Below are positions 44,609 through 54,004 of a DNA stretch of 64,000 bases, one piece after another. The stretch is from Brevibacillus daliensis (GTDB lineage Bacteria; Bacillota; Bacilli; Brevibacillales; Brevibacillaceae). The DNA lies in NCBI RefSeq assembly GCF_021245735.1, contig NZ_JAJISB010000003.1, positions 248,001 to 312,000 of the forward strand, in the 5' to 3' direction. A program made the position numbers and the translations under genes. The notes beneath the pieces were generated by a model. That model made no database searches. It was not told the DNA's origin and saw only the letters and a list, made by a program, of their open reading frames with translations. Numbering within the stretch: the stretch's first letter is position 1; each line of letters starts with the position of its first letter.

Positions 44609-45191
44609 TGTGATCTGGTTGTTCATGATTGTCATAAGCATAATTGTGGCAGCAATTAATGGCAGAATGGAAACGGTTAGTCAGGCGGTATTTGATGGAG
44701 CAAAAACAGGTCTTACCGTTAGCTTTGGATTACTAAGCGTCCTCATCTTTTGGATGGGGCTAATGAAAATTGCCGAAAAATCCGGACTATTGCATCTTGT
44801 GTCAATTGCATTAGGCCCAATCGTACAACGTTTATTTCCCGATATTCCAAAAGGTCATCCAGCTATTGGTTATATCATGTCAAACATTAGTGCCAATATA
44901 TTAGGATTAGGTAATGCTGCAACACCCATGGGTTTAAAAGCAATGGAAGAGCTGCAAAAATTAAACCCAGACAAAGAAAGAGCATCGCCTGCAATGTGCA
45001 CACTTCTAGCTATTAACACAGCGAGCATTACACTTATTCCCACCACAATGATAGCCATTCGCCTCCAATACGGATCAAGCAATGCTTTTGAAATAGTGAG
45101 CAGTACCCTCTTGGCCTCATCTATCGCTACCCTATTTGCCCTAATGCTAGATCGTTATTATCGATATCGTACGATGAACAAACTTCGTTAA
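44601..45191 (+). CDS. spmA: Spore maturation protein A
   Basis: Membrane protein of 196 residues, the size of the Bacillus subtilis protein, of the nucleoside-recognition Gate family. GTG 44601 is preceded by GGGGAGG at good spacing; the earlier in-frame GTG 44592 is too close to that site. The conserved segment is NISANILGLGNAATPMGLKA. Needed, with SpmB, for spore dehydration and heat resistance. Confidence 0.92.
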   Translation: MLNVIWLFMIVISIIVAAINGRMETVSQAVFDGAKTGLTVSFGLLSVLIFWMGLMKIAEKSGLLHLVSIALGPIVQRLFPDIPKGHPAIGYIMSNISANILGLGNAATPMGLKAMEELQKLNPDKERASPAMCTLLAINTASITLIPTTMIAIRLQYGSSNAFEIVSSTLLASSIATLFALMLDRYYRYRTMNKLR

Positions 45192-45206
45192 GGAACAGGA
45201 GGAGAT

Positions 45207-45743
45207 ATGACAATGTATCAAGTGGTCAATCTACTCTCGATTTGGGCCATCCCCTGTTTTATTGCATTTATTTTAACGCACGGTTGGTGGAAGAAAGTAC
45301 CTGTCTATGACACCTTTGTAGAGGGAGCAAAGGGAGGATTGGTTACAACAATTCGAATATTGCCTCATCTTGTGGCGATGATGGTAGCTATTACTCTGTT
45401 CCGTCAATCAGGAGCTCTTGATCTTTTTTTAGAACTTATAAAGCCGCTGCTTGTTTTTTTGCATATTCCTTCCGAGATCGTTCCATTAGCGTTATTGCGT
45501 CCCTTGTCTGGAACAGGTTCATTAGCGATTGCTACCGATATAATTGCCCAGTATGGTCCTGATTCTATGATTGGACGTCTTGCCTCGACGATGCAAGGGA
45601 GCACGGATACTACCTTTTATGTATTAACTGTTTACTTTGGAGCGGTGGGGATCAGAAATAGTATGTATGCGCTTAAAGTGGGACTCTGGTCTGATTTAAT
45701 GGGGGTAGTAGCATCATTAGTTGTGGTAGCAGTCCTGTTTTAA
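45207..45743 (+). CDS. spmB: Spore maturation protein B
   Basis: Membrane protein of 178 residues, also Gate family: YDTFVEGAKGGLVTTIRILP and LRPLSGTGSLAIATDII are its hallmarks. Start is ATG 45207 or 45213, behind AGGAGG. Works with SpmA. Confidence 0.92.
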   Translation: MTMYQVVNLLSIWAIPCFIAFILTHGWWKKVPVYDTFVEGAKGGLVTTIRILPHLVAMMVAITLFRQSGALDLFLELIKPLLVFLHIPSEIVPLALLRPLSGTGSLAIATDIIAQYGPDSMIGRLASTMQGSTDTTFYVLTVYFGAVGIRNSMYALKVGLWSDLMGVVASLVVVAVLF

Positions 45744-45758
45744 TACAGAAACTGTCAG

Positions 45759-45783
45759 AAAACCGGTTGAAACCGGTTTTTTT
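45759..45783 (+). terminator. Terminator after spmB
   Basis: AAAACCGG pairs with CCGGTTTT, then more T residues. Confidence 0.8.
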
Positions 45784-45834
45784 GCTTGTTCAACAAGATG
45801 GAAATGGGTAGAATGTTGAAGGGGTGATGTATGA

Positions 45835-46557
45835 ATGATGGAGCGCTTGCAAAAGGTTCTTGCTCAAGCGGGTGTCGCCTCGAGACGCAGCTCAGAGGAA
45901 CTCATCAAGCAAGGCAGAGTCAAAGTTAATGGTGCAATTGTTACTGAACTAGGGACGAAGGTAGATCCAGCTTCTGACATAATTCTCGTGGATAATAAAA
46001 GCATTGCACAAGAAAAACATGTCTATCTACTGGTAAACAAACCAACAGGTGTAATAACAAGCATGCATGATCCACAAGGAAGAAAAACTGTTCGTGATCT
46101 GGTAAAAAGCATTAACGAACGTGTTTATCCAGTGGGACGGCTTGATTACGACACGTCTGGTCTATTATTAATGACCAATGATGGAGATTTAGCAAATCGG
46201 CTTGCTCACCCATCATATGAGATCGATAAGGTGTATCGTGCGTGGGTAAAAGGAATACCGAGTAAGGCTTCTGTTAACCTATTGGCTACTGGTATTGAAT
46301 TAGAAGATGGAATGACCTCTCCTGGTGAAGCAGAAATACTATTCATTGATAAAGCTCATAATCGGGCGCAGATTCAGCTTACGATCCATGAGGGACGTAA
46401 CAGGCAGGTTAGAAGAATGTGTGAGGCAATCGGACATCCTGTGGTTACCCTTGAACGAATTCGTGTTGGATTTTTAACGTTGGATGAAGTAAGATCCGGG
46501 GGATTTCGACATCTGAAACCTCAGGAAGTAAAGCACTTAAAAAAAGTGCTGAAGTAA
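45835..46557 (+). CDS. rluB: Pseudouridine synthase RluB
   Basis: RNA-modifying enzyme of 240 residues. N-terminal S4 domain (RLQKVLAQAGVASRRSSEEL) and catalytic motif VGRLDYDTSGLLLMTNDG with the active-site Asp, then EGRNRQVRRM. It modifies 23S rRNA near position 2605. Two adjacent ATG codons (45835, 45838) follow AAGGGG. Placement after spmB matches Bacillus. Confidence 0.94.
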   Translation: MMERLQKVLAQAGVASRRSSEELIKQGRVKVNGAIVTELGTKVDPASDIILVDNKSIAQEKHVYLLVNKPTGVITSMHDPQGRKTVRDLVKSINERVYPVGRLDYDTSGLLLMTNDGDLANRLAHPSYEIDKVYRAWVKGIPSKASVNLLATGIELEDGMTSPGEAEILFIDKAHNRAQIQLTIHEGRNRQVRRMCEAIGHPVVTLERIRVGFLTLDEVRSGGFRHLKPQEVKHLKKVLK

Positions 46558-46733
46558 ACAATCTGAAGAACGGATGTGTGATGTAGCTCACATCGTTCAT
46601 AAGTTGTTCAAAAAGTTTAATAAGTATTGGAAGGTCTCCCCGCTATAATGAAGGGGAGTATATTCATTTTTCAAACGATTTAGAGAGTTCGGAAGACAGA
46701 TTGACAAGAAACGGCAAAAGGCCAGGTGACGTA

Positions 46734-47255
46734 ATGGGCAAAGAAAAGCGAATCTATATGCGAATAGGCGTCTTGGGAATATTATTAATTGCACTCGTGT
46801 TTGCTATTTATAGCAGTATTTCTAAACCTGGACTCCTTAAAGTTGGAGACGAAGCACCCAATTTCAGTCTGAAGGATAGGGAAGATAAAAATGTAACGCT
46901 GGCAGATTTAAAAGGGAAAACGGTAATCTTGAATTTCTGGGGGACGTGGTGTGAACCTTGCCGCAATGAAATGCCTGCTCTTGAAAAGATCTATCAAAAA
47001 TATAAATCAGACGACGTGGTAGTGATTGGACTTAATGTTGGTGAAGCAAAACTAACAGCAGAACAGTTTATTAGACAAGTGGAAGTTACCTTCCCAATCT
47101 GGTTTGACTCAAGAAAAGAAGTAACCAAGCGTTATAGCGTAGGAAAAATGCCAACTACATATTTTATTGATAAAGATGGAGTGATCCGTGTCATTAAGAC
47201 AGGTGAGATGACCGAAAGAGTCATGGAACAACTATTATCTGAAACTAAACAATAA
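46734..47255 (+). CDS. resA: Thiol-disulfide oxidoreductase ResA
   Basis: Membrane-anchored thioredoxin-like protein of 173 residues: one N-terminal helix (10-27), then WGTWCEPCRNEMP with C73 and C76. It reduces apocytochrome c cysteines outside the membrane before haem attachment. ATG 46734 has CAGGTGA upstream. A TATAAT at 46644-46649 may be the -10 of the res operon. resB follows after 13 bases. Confidence 0.94.
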   Translation: MGKEKRIYMRIGVLGILLIALVFAIYSSISKPGLLKVGDEAPNFSLKDREDKNVTLADLKGKTVILNFWGTWCEPCRNEMPALEKIYQKYKSDDVVVIGLNVGEAKLTAEQFIRQVEVTFPIWFDSRKEVTKRYSVGKMPTTYFIDKDGVIRVIKTGEMTERVMEQLLSETKQ

Positions 47256-47268
47256 GTGAGGAAAAAGT

Positions 47269-48936
47269 ATGAGCGATGATAGAAAATGTGAATGCGGTCA
47301 TACCAATCCCATAGGAACGGTTCTTTGTGAATCCTGTGGTAAACCGCTTCTGATGACAGATGCCGAACTGGAAGAAGCGGACAACTTCCCAAGCATGCGC
47401 TATGAAGGAATGGCGAGACGCTCCAAAACATATTCCCGTAAATTGGTTGATAAGGTATGGAATTTCTTTTCATCTGTCAAAATAGCTGTAATTATCATTA
47501 TTATCACATTAGTAATGGCGAGTGTGGGAACGATCCTACCTCAGAAGATGTATGTACAAGTACCACTTCTAGACGAACAAATGACCAGAGATTATTACAG
47601 CGGTACGTACGGACTATTCGGCGATATCTATTATTTACTTGGTTTTCATGAAATGTATAATTCCTGGTGGTTCGTCACATTAATGGCGATGATCGGGATT
47701 TCATTGGTAATATGTAGCCTTGATCGGATTATCCCGCTTTACAAAGCGTTACGTAAACCGAGAATTAATCAGCATTTAGCTTTCTATCGCGGACAAAGGC
47801 TGTTTATTCCCCTGCCGGTAGAGGGGGCAAAAGAATTAGATGCTACTATGGATCAAACAAAAGGCTGGTTGAAGAAGAGAGGGTACAAGATCTTCGGAGA
47901 AGGAACATCCATCCTGGCTGAAAAAGGACGTATAAGTCGATGGGGTCCTTATATTAATCACGTTGGTTTGATTGTATTTTTACTAGGGGTGCTCTTGCGT
48001 GGCGTACCAGCTTTCCATATTGAAGAGTTCATATGGGTTCGTGAAGGCCAAACAGTTTCTATTCCAGGAACGAAGTTATTTGTTAAGAATCTGGAATACA
48101 AGACGGAATATTATGCGGAAGACGAATATGTAGAAGAGCTTGGTATGAAAGAAGGGATGGTAATCCCGAAAAATTTTCAGACTGATGTGATTATATACAA
48201 AAATGAAAATGAGAATTTACCTGGTGCAGAGCCTAATTTGACCCAGGTAAAAGAAGGTCCTATTACTGTAAATCATCCGATTACGTATCAAGGTATTTCG
48301 TTATTTCAGCTAGATCGACGTGAACAAATATTGGGTGCTTTAAATTTTACACTGATTGATATGGATTCTCCTGACTCTAAGGAAATAGGGGAAGTGAAGA
48401 TCGATTTGTTCGATCCCTCTTCTGAAATTAAAGTGGGAGAGAATTACGTAGTTCGTATTCTGGATTACTTCCCTGATTATCAAATGGGTACTGACAATAG
48501 ACCGCAAACCAAAGGTGTACTTCCGAACAATCCAATGGTTGCCATGGAGATTGTTGATACAAAAACAAATGTGTTGGAGCGCGTTGCATATGTAGCTGGT
48601 GGATTTGTTCAGCAAAATGAGAATACACCTCGTTTTCAACTAGCAACTCATATGCCTGATCTCATTGATTCTTCAGGGCTAATCGTACGAAAAGATACGA
48701 TGCTCCCATTGATTCTGTTTGGGGCAATTGTCTCTATGATTGGTTTGGTTATGGGCTTTTATTGGAACCACCGACGCATCTGGATTCATATGGAAGCAGG
48801 TCGCATTTATGTAGCTGGCCATACGAACAAAAACTGGTTTGGATTGAAACAAGAAGCTAAGTTTTTGATGAAACATCTGAATCTTTCGAATGATTTGGTT
48901 GCTGTTCAAGATAAGGACAAAAAGAAAAATACGTAA
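47269..48936 (+). CDS. resB: Cytochrome c biogenesis protein ResB
   Basis: Membrane protein of 555 residues with three helices near the N-terminal side (~63-85, ~120-145, ~225-245), a large external domain and a last helix at ~475-497; works with ResC to deliver and attach haem. Unusually it starts with a small zinc-ribbon-like element, CEC...CESC (C7, C9, C20, C23). Confidence 0.93.
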   Translation: MSDDRKCECGHTNPIGTVLCESCGKPLLMTDAELEEADNFPSMRYEGMARRSKTYSRKLVDKVWNFFSSVKIAVIIIIITLVMASVGTILPQKMYVQVPLLDEQMTRDYYSGTYGLFGDIYYLLGFHEMYNSWWFVTLMAMIGISLVICSLDRIIPLYKALRKPRINQHLAFYRGQRLFIPLPVEGAKELDATMDQTKGWLKKRGYKIFGEGTSILAEKGRISRWGPYINHVGLIVFLLGVLLRGVPAFHIEEFIWVREGQTVSIPGTKLFVKNLEYKTEYYAEDEYVEELGMKEGMVIPKNFQTDVIIYKNENENLPGAEPNLTQVKEGPITVNHPITYQGISLFQLDRREQILGALNFTLIDMDSPDSKEIGEVKIDLFDPSSEIKVGENYVVRILDYFPDYQMGTDNRPQTKGVLPNNPMVAMEIVDTKTNVLERVAYVAGGFVQQNENTPRFQLATHMPDLIDSSGLIVRKDTMLPLILFGAIVSMIGLVMGFYWNHRRIWIHMEAGRIYVAGHTNKNWFGLKQEAKFLMKHLNLSNDLVAVQDKDKKKNT

Positions 48937-48955
48937 AGAAAAGGGGGCGTCTTGA

Positions 48956-50182
48956 TTGATAGAATTGAGTGGTAATTTGTTACTTGGAGCTTTTATCCTC
49001 TATCTGATTGCTACAATGCTTTTTACAGTAGCAATTACAGGTAGAAAATGGTCGAATCGAGACCCCGAAGAGCATGCAACAAAATATGGCCGCATAGGTA
49101 TGGTTGTTAGTTTGATAGGGTTTATTCTCCATCTGGGACAAATCGTGCTGCGTTGGGCAGCAGCGGGAAGATCGCCAACAAGCAATATGTTCGAATTTAT
49201 TTCGCTCTTTGCGTTTTTCATTGTTGCAGGGTTCCTCATACTTTACTATTTGTATCGGTTAACAATACTTGGAGCGTTTTCAATGCCACTCGCAGCTATC
49301 ATGTTAGCGTATGCCAGTGTGTTCCCAAAAGAAATTACACCACTTGTTCCTTCTCTTCAAAATTACTGGTTACAAATTCACGTTTCAACCGTGTCGCTAG
49401 GAGAAGGTATACTTGCTATTGGTTTTGCTGCCGGTCTCATGTATTTGATTCGGACAATACCACAAAAAATACGTTCAAAAAGCACGTTTATGCTGGAGCT
49501 CACAATTAGTGTCATTTTGATGATGATTGGATTTATTGTTGTATCATTCGCTCTCCAATCGCCTAATATGGCAACAACCTTTGAATTTCCTGTGTATGAT
49601 GCAAATAATCCTGGGGTTGTCAAAGAAATGCAACAAGTTGAATACAAGTTGCCAGCCATTGCTGGTCCACAGGATTACACGATCATAAAAGAGGGACCGA
49701 TGAAACCACTTTTTGAAACTCCTACTTTCATGCATGGTCTTGATGCTGCTCGCAAATTTAATACTGTTATCTGGTCCGTTATGTCGGGGTTAGTGCTTTA
49801 TGGACTTCTACGCCTTATTTTACGTAAAAGAATTGCGGCAGCTATGCAGCCAGCAATGGATGATATTGACCCTGAGTTACTTGATGAAATCAGTTACAGG
49901 GCTATTGCCATCGGATATCCGATCTTTACGTTAGGTGGTTTAATCTTTGCAATGATTTGGGCTCATGAGGCGTGGGGACGCTTCTGGGGATGGGATCCAA
50001 AGGAGACTTGGGCACTGATTGTATGGTTGTTTTATAGTGCATATTTGCATCTTCGTCTATCAAAAGGATGGTTGGGAGAAAAATCTGCTTGGATGGCAGT
50101 GGTAGGGTTTGTTATTATATTAATAACACTAGTTGTAGTAAATCTGGTTATTGTAGGTTTGCATTCCTATGCAGGCGTTTAA
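48956..50182 (+). CDS. resC: Cytochrome c biogenesis protein ResC (CcsA-type)
   Basis: Haem-handling membrane protein of 408 residues with ~8 helices. The tryptophan-rich haem-binding motif is WAHEAWGRFWGWDPKETWAL, and external histidines flank it. Start is TTG 48956 behind AAAAGGGGGCG. Partner of ResB. Confidence 0.93.
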   Translation: MIELSGNLLLGAFILYLIATMLFTVAITGRKWSNRDPEEHATKYGRIGMVVSLIGFILHLGQIVLRWAAAGRSPTSNMFEFISLFAFFIVAGFLILYYLYRLTILGAFSMPLAAIMLAYASVFPKEITPLVPSLQNYWLQIHVSTVSLGEGILAIGFAAGLMYLIRTIPQKIRSKSTFMLELTISVILMMIGFIVVSFALQSPNMATTFEFPVYDANNPGVVKEMQQVEYKLPAIAGPQDYTIIKEGPMKPLFETPTFMHGLDAARKFNTVIWSVMSGLVLYGLLRLILRKRIAAAMQPAMDDIDPELLDEISYRAIAIGYPIFTLGGLIFAMIWAHEAWGRFWGWDPKETWALIVWLFYSAYLHLRLSKGWLGEKSAWMAVVGFVIILITLVVVNLVIVGLHSYAGV

Positions 50183-50202
50183 TATACCGATTTAATTACA
50201 CT

Positions 50203-50234
50203 CAAAAGGCTGGTGTCAAGGCACCAGTCTTTTG
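50203..50234 (+). terminator. Terminator-like hairpin between resC and resD
   Basis: AAAAGGCTGGTG pairs with CACCAGTCTTTT across a short loop. It may partly separate resABC from resDE. Confidence 0.7.
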
Positions 50235-50273
50235 GAGTTATTATGCACATATGCTGCTGTAGAGGTGATCTGG

Positions 50274-50987
50274 GTGGAGAAAGAACGTATCCTCATTGTA
50301 GATGATGAAGAAAGAATTCGTCGTCTACTGAAAATGTATTTGGAGAGAGAGAACTACTATATTGACGAAGCGGAACATGGAGAGGAAGCGCTAGAAAAAG
50401 CATTAAACCAGGATTATAACATTATTCTTCTTGATTTAATGCTTCCTGGGATGGATGGAATCGAAGTCTGTGAAAAAATCCGCGAACAAAAGGCAACACC
50501 AATTATTATGCTGACAGCCAAAGGTGAGGAAGCTAACCGGGTAAATGGCTTTGAAGCAGGTGCTGACGATTATGTTGTAAAACCTTTCAGCCCACGTGAA
50601 GTTGTATTTCGTGTGAAAGCAATCTTGCGTCGCTCATCTGCGACAGCTTATTTAAAGACAGATACCGTTTCAAGTCATTCTATTCTCGTATTCCCTGAGT
50701 TAACGATCGATCATGATGCTCACAAAGTTACAGCGAATGGTGTAGAGGTAAATCTCACACCAAAAGAGTACGAGCTGTTACATTATTTAGCTCTGTCTCC
50801 TGATAAAGTATTTACACGTGAAGAATTATTAAAAGATGTTTGGCATTATGATTTCTTTGGTGATCTAAGAACTGTAGATACCCATATTAAACGTTTGCGG
50901 GAAAAACTGAATAAGGTTTCACCGGATGCAGCCCAAATGATATCTACCGTATGGGGCGTTGGATATAAACTAGAGGTGCCAAAGTAA
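50274..50987 (+). CDS. resD: Response regulator ResD
   Basis: OmpR-type regulator of 237 residues. Receiver domain with D10-D11, phosphoryl acceptor D54 (NIILLDLMLPGMDG) and the Lys of MLTAKG; C-terminal winged helix ending in VDTHIKRLREKL and VWGVGYKLE. GTG 50274 follows AGAGGTGA. In Bacillus it activates respiration and anaerobic genes. Confidence 0.93.
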   Translation: MEKERILIVDDEERIRRLLKMYLERENYYIDEAEHGEEALEKALNQDYNIILLDLMLPGMDGIEVCEKIREQKATPIIMLTAKGEEANRVNGFEAGADDYVVKPFSPREVVFRVKAILRRSSATAYLKTDTVSSHSILVFPELTIDHDAHKVTANGVEVNLTPKEYELLHYLALSPDKVFTREELLKDVWHYDFFGDLRTVDTHIKRLREKLNKVSPDAAQMISTVWGVGYKLEVPK

Positions 50988-52763
50988 GTGGAAAGGTATC
51001 TTCGAAGTGTCGTTGGCAAGCTATGGATGACGATCATTGCCCTCTTCGCGGTTGTTCTAACAATATTCAGCCTCTTGCTGGTTAATTCTTTCGGCAGTTA
51101 TTATTTTAAACACCAGAGTGATAATCTGGCACAACTTGGTGAGAACTTGGCTGCGACCTTAGAAAGCTCTACGAACCAGCAAGAAATGCTAACTACTGCT
51201 TCAAATATTTTATCTGTTAGTAACACGGGAATTTTAATTGTTGATGCTAATAAGCAGGTGCTTGCTCATAATCAAGTGAAAGATAAAATGTTTCAAATTT
51301 CATATTCTTATTTAATTCGAGAAGAGTTTCCTTTGTCTGATGCATTGAACGGGAAAACGGTAGCTCCTACTCGAATAGTTGTTGGTAGTGAAGTAGGCGG
51401 TGCTGTCCATCGTACACAATATTTGACGATGGCTTTGCCTGTTAGTTTTGGCAATGAAAAACAGGCAGCGATGATTTTGTATCAGGCAGTTCAAGAAGTG
51501 AACGGCACTTATCTGGAGATCCGACAACTAATATTTGTGGTTGGAGTAATTGGGTTTATTTTGACTACGGTGTTTGCTTTCTTCCTGTCGTCGCGTATTA
51601 CTTCACCGTTACGACAAATGAAGCAGACTGCACAACGAATTGCTGATGGTGAATTTCATGCCGAAATTCCTATTCGGACTACGGATGAAATAGGTGAGCT
51701 TGCTTCAGCCTTTAATATTATGACGGCTAAGCTGAGAAAGGTTGTGAATGCACTTTCTCATGAAAAAGAGCAAATCGCAACTGTACTAAGCAGCATGGTT
51801 GATGGTGTCGTGATGATGGATATGAAAGGAAGCATTGTTCTTACCAATCCGCAAGCAGAAGAATTTATTAAGGATTGGCAGTATGAATACAGTGGGCATC
51901 CACTGCCTGTATATGAGCTATTCCAAAAGGTATTGACGTCTGAGCACGAAGTGACGGCAGATATGGAAGTCCAGGGCCGGTTTTGGTCCATTGTCACGGT
52001 ACCGTTATATGATAATAATCAGGTTCGTGGCGCTGTAGCTGTAGTTAGAGATTTGACTAAAGAGCGTAAAATGGATAAGCTTCGTCAGGATTTCGTTGCT
52101 AACATCTCTCATGAATTACGCACACCATTGTCAATGTTACAAGGCTATAGTGAAGCTATCGTTGATGATATTGCTTCCACTCCAGAAGAGCATAAGGAAT
52201 TGGCTCAGATTATTTATGACGAATCAGTTCGTATGAGTAAGCTGGTTAACGAATTATTAAATCTGGCGAGAATGGAAGCAGGGCATGTAGAACTTCATGA
52301 GGAAATGACAGAACTTAAGCCATACATGGAACGAGTGATGCGCAAGTTTGTTACTGTTTCTATGGAAAGACGCGTACAATTTCATTTAGAATTGAAATCT
52401 GTTCATAAATCAGTATTGTTTGATCCAGACAAAATCGAGCAGGTATTAACCAATTTAATTGATAATGCAGTTCGCCATACACCAGACGGTGGCGATATTT
52501 CCCTACACGTGTATGATGAAGAAGAAGGAAAACTTATCATGGAAGTTAGAGATACAGGAAGTGGTATTCCTCAGGATGATTTACCATTTGTATTTGAGCG
52601 TTTTTATAAGGCTGATAAGGCTCGTACAAGAGGTAGAGCAGGTACCGGACTGGGGCTGGCCATTGCCAAAAATATCGTATCGGCTCATGGTGGAAAAATA
52701 TCTGTACAAAGTAAAACAAATGAAGGTACTACCTTTACGATTGTCATACCTGTCAAGTCATGA
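50988..52763 (+). CDS. resE: Sensor histidine kinase ResE
   Basis: 591 residues: two helices (~9-31 and ~177-199) enclosing an extracellular sensor, HAMP (~200-252), PAS (~260-360), phospho-His in NISHELRTPLSMLQGYSE, and ATPase boxes NLIDNAVRHT, VRDTGSGIP and GRAGTGLGLAI. GTG start directly after the resD stop. Phosphorylates ResD. Confidence 0.93.
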   Translation: MERYLRSVVGKLWMTIIALFAVVLTIFSLLLVNSFGSYYFKHQSDNLAQLGENLAATLESSTNQQEMLTTASNILSVSNTGILIVDANKQVLAHNQVKDKMFQISYSYLIREEFPLSDALNGKTVAPTRIVVGSEVGGAVHRTQYLTMALPVSFGNEKQAAMILYQAVQEVNGTYLEIRQLIFVVGVIGFILTTVFAFFLSSRITSPLRQMKQTAQRIADGEFHAEIPIRTTDEIGELASAFNIMTAKLRKVVNALSHEKEQIATVLSSMVDGVVMMDMKGSIVLTNPQAEEFIKDWQYEYSGHPLPVYELFQKVLTSEHEVTADMEVQGRFWSIVTVPLYDNNQVRGAVAVVRDLTKERKMDKLRQDFVANISHELRTPLSMLQGYSEAIVDDIASTPEEHKELAQIIYDESVRMSKLVNELLNLARMEAGHVELHEEMTELKPYMERVMRKFVTVSMERRVQFHLELKSVHKSVLFDPDKIEQVLTNLIDNAVRHTPDGGDISLHVYDEEEGKLIMEVRDTGSGIPQDDLPFVFERFYKADKARTRGRAGTGLGLAIAKNIVSAHGGKISVQSKTNEGTTFTIVIPVKS

Positions 52764-52805
52764 ATAGAGAATAGATGAAATGCGGCGAATGGAGAGTGCT
52801 AAAGG

Positions 52806-53942
52806 TTGGAAAAGACCATACTGTTTGATGTTGATGGAGTGTTTTTGAGTGAAGAACGTTACTTTGATGCTTCTGCTTTAACCGTTTGGGAATTGCTACA
52901 TAGCGACAATTATCTCGGAGTAAGTGGGGATACGTTTGAAGCAGCTCCTCTGGAACCTAAGATCAGAGAAGTACGGACTCGCGTTTTTTCGAATGACGAT
53001 GTTCTGAACTTTATCAAGAGTCGAGGCATTAATTCAAACTGGGATATGGTTTTTCTGGCCTTCTCCTACCAGTTGATTCGACTTGTTGAGCAGTTGAAGA
53101 AAGCAAAGGGAGACCAAGTTGCTTCTATTCTACAAAATCAGATTAATCGTAATGAAATAGCTGATTTGAAATCTTGGCTGATTGAAGAGAAGCAGAATTT
53201 TGTCCCTGATTATGCTAGTTTTGTTTCAGACTTTTCAAAAGGGAATGCTGTGAAAGGTGAAATGCTTTCCTATCTTAACCAAATCGCCCTTGAGAAGTGC
53301 GGAGTGAAAACAGAGATGTTTTCTCGTAACAGTGAACTATGGGTTCTATGTCAGCAGACATTCCAAGAGTGGTATCTTGGTGATGGACTCATTGTGGATT
53401 CAATTGGCAGAGTATCTTTCCAACCTGGGAAGAAGGGCTTTTTGTCAGATGAGATTGCCATTGTACCACCTAGCAAAATGCGTGTGATTTTGCAAGGCTT
53501 AAAAGATCGAGGATATCGGTTGGGTATTGGAACGGGTCGTCCTTCTATTGAGACGTATGTGCCGTTAGAAGAGTTGGGATTGCTCGAATTCTTTGAACCA
53601 AATCGTATTGTGACAGCGAGTCATGTCCTGGATGCTGAAAACGAGTTTCCAGAAAAAGCTCCGCTTTCAAAACCACATCCGTACTGCTATTTACATGGAT
53701 ACCTTACAAGAGAGCAATCTGTAGCAGAAGCACTTTCCTATACGCTTACAGAAGAAGAGAAGAAACATTTACTTATCGTAGGGGATTCTTTAGCTGATTT
53801 ATTAGCTGCCCGGTCCATTGGCTGTCAATTTGCTGCTACATTGACTGGTTTGTCAGGTGAAGAGGCACGTGAAAAATTTGTACAGGAGAAAGCAGAGTTC
53901 ATCTGGAAGGATGTCAGTGAAGTCGCTTCGCTTACCTGGTAA
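52806..53942 (+). CDS. HAD family hydrolase
   Basis: 378 residues. HAD motif I is at the very N-terminus (ILFDVDGVFLSEE), motif II/III around GYRLGIGTGRPSIETY, and motif IV in LLIVGDSLADLLAARSIG near the C-terminus. A long helical insert (~45-190) separates motifs I and II. It probably acts as a phosphatase on an unknown small molecule. TTG start at 52806 behind GGAGAG. Confidence 0.85.
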   Translation: MEKTILFDVDGVFLSEERYFDASALTVWELLHSDNYLGVSGDTFEAAPLEPKIREVRTRVFSNDDVLNFIKSRGINSNWDMVFLAFSYQLIRLVEQLKKAKGDQVASILQNQINRNEIADLKSWLIEEKQNFVPDYASFVSDFSKGNAVKGEMLSYLNQIALEKCGVKTEMFSRNSELWVLCQQTFQEWYLGDGLIVDSIGRVSFQPGKKGFLSDEIAIVPPSKMRVILQGLKDRGYRLGIGTGRPSIETYVPLEELGLLEFFEPNRIVTASHVLDAENEFPEKAPLSKPHPYCYLHGYLTREQSVAEALSYTLTEEEKKHLLIVGDSLADLLAARSIGCQFAATLTGLSGEEAREKFVQEKAEFIWKDVSEVASLTW

Positions 53943-53955
53943 AATAGATAAAAGG

Positions 53956-53992
53956 AAAGCGTGTAGACCAGAGAATGGTCTACACGCTTTTT
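53956..53992. terminator. Bidirectional terminator between the HAD gene and serA
   Basis: AAAGCGTGTAGACCA pairs perfectly with TGGTCTACACGCTTT around a 5-base loop. Confidence 0.88.
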
Positions 53993-54004
53993 AGTTATAT
54001 AAGC

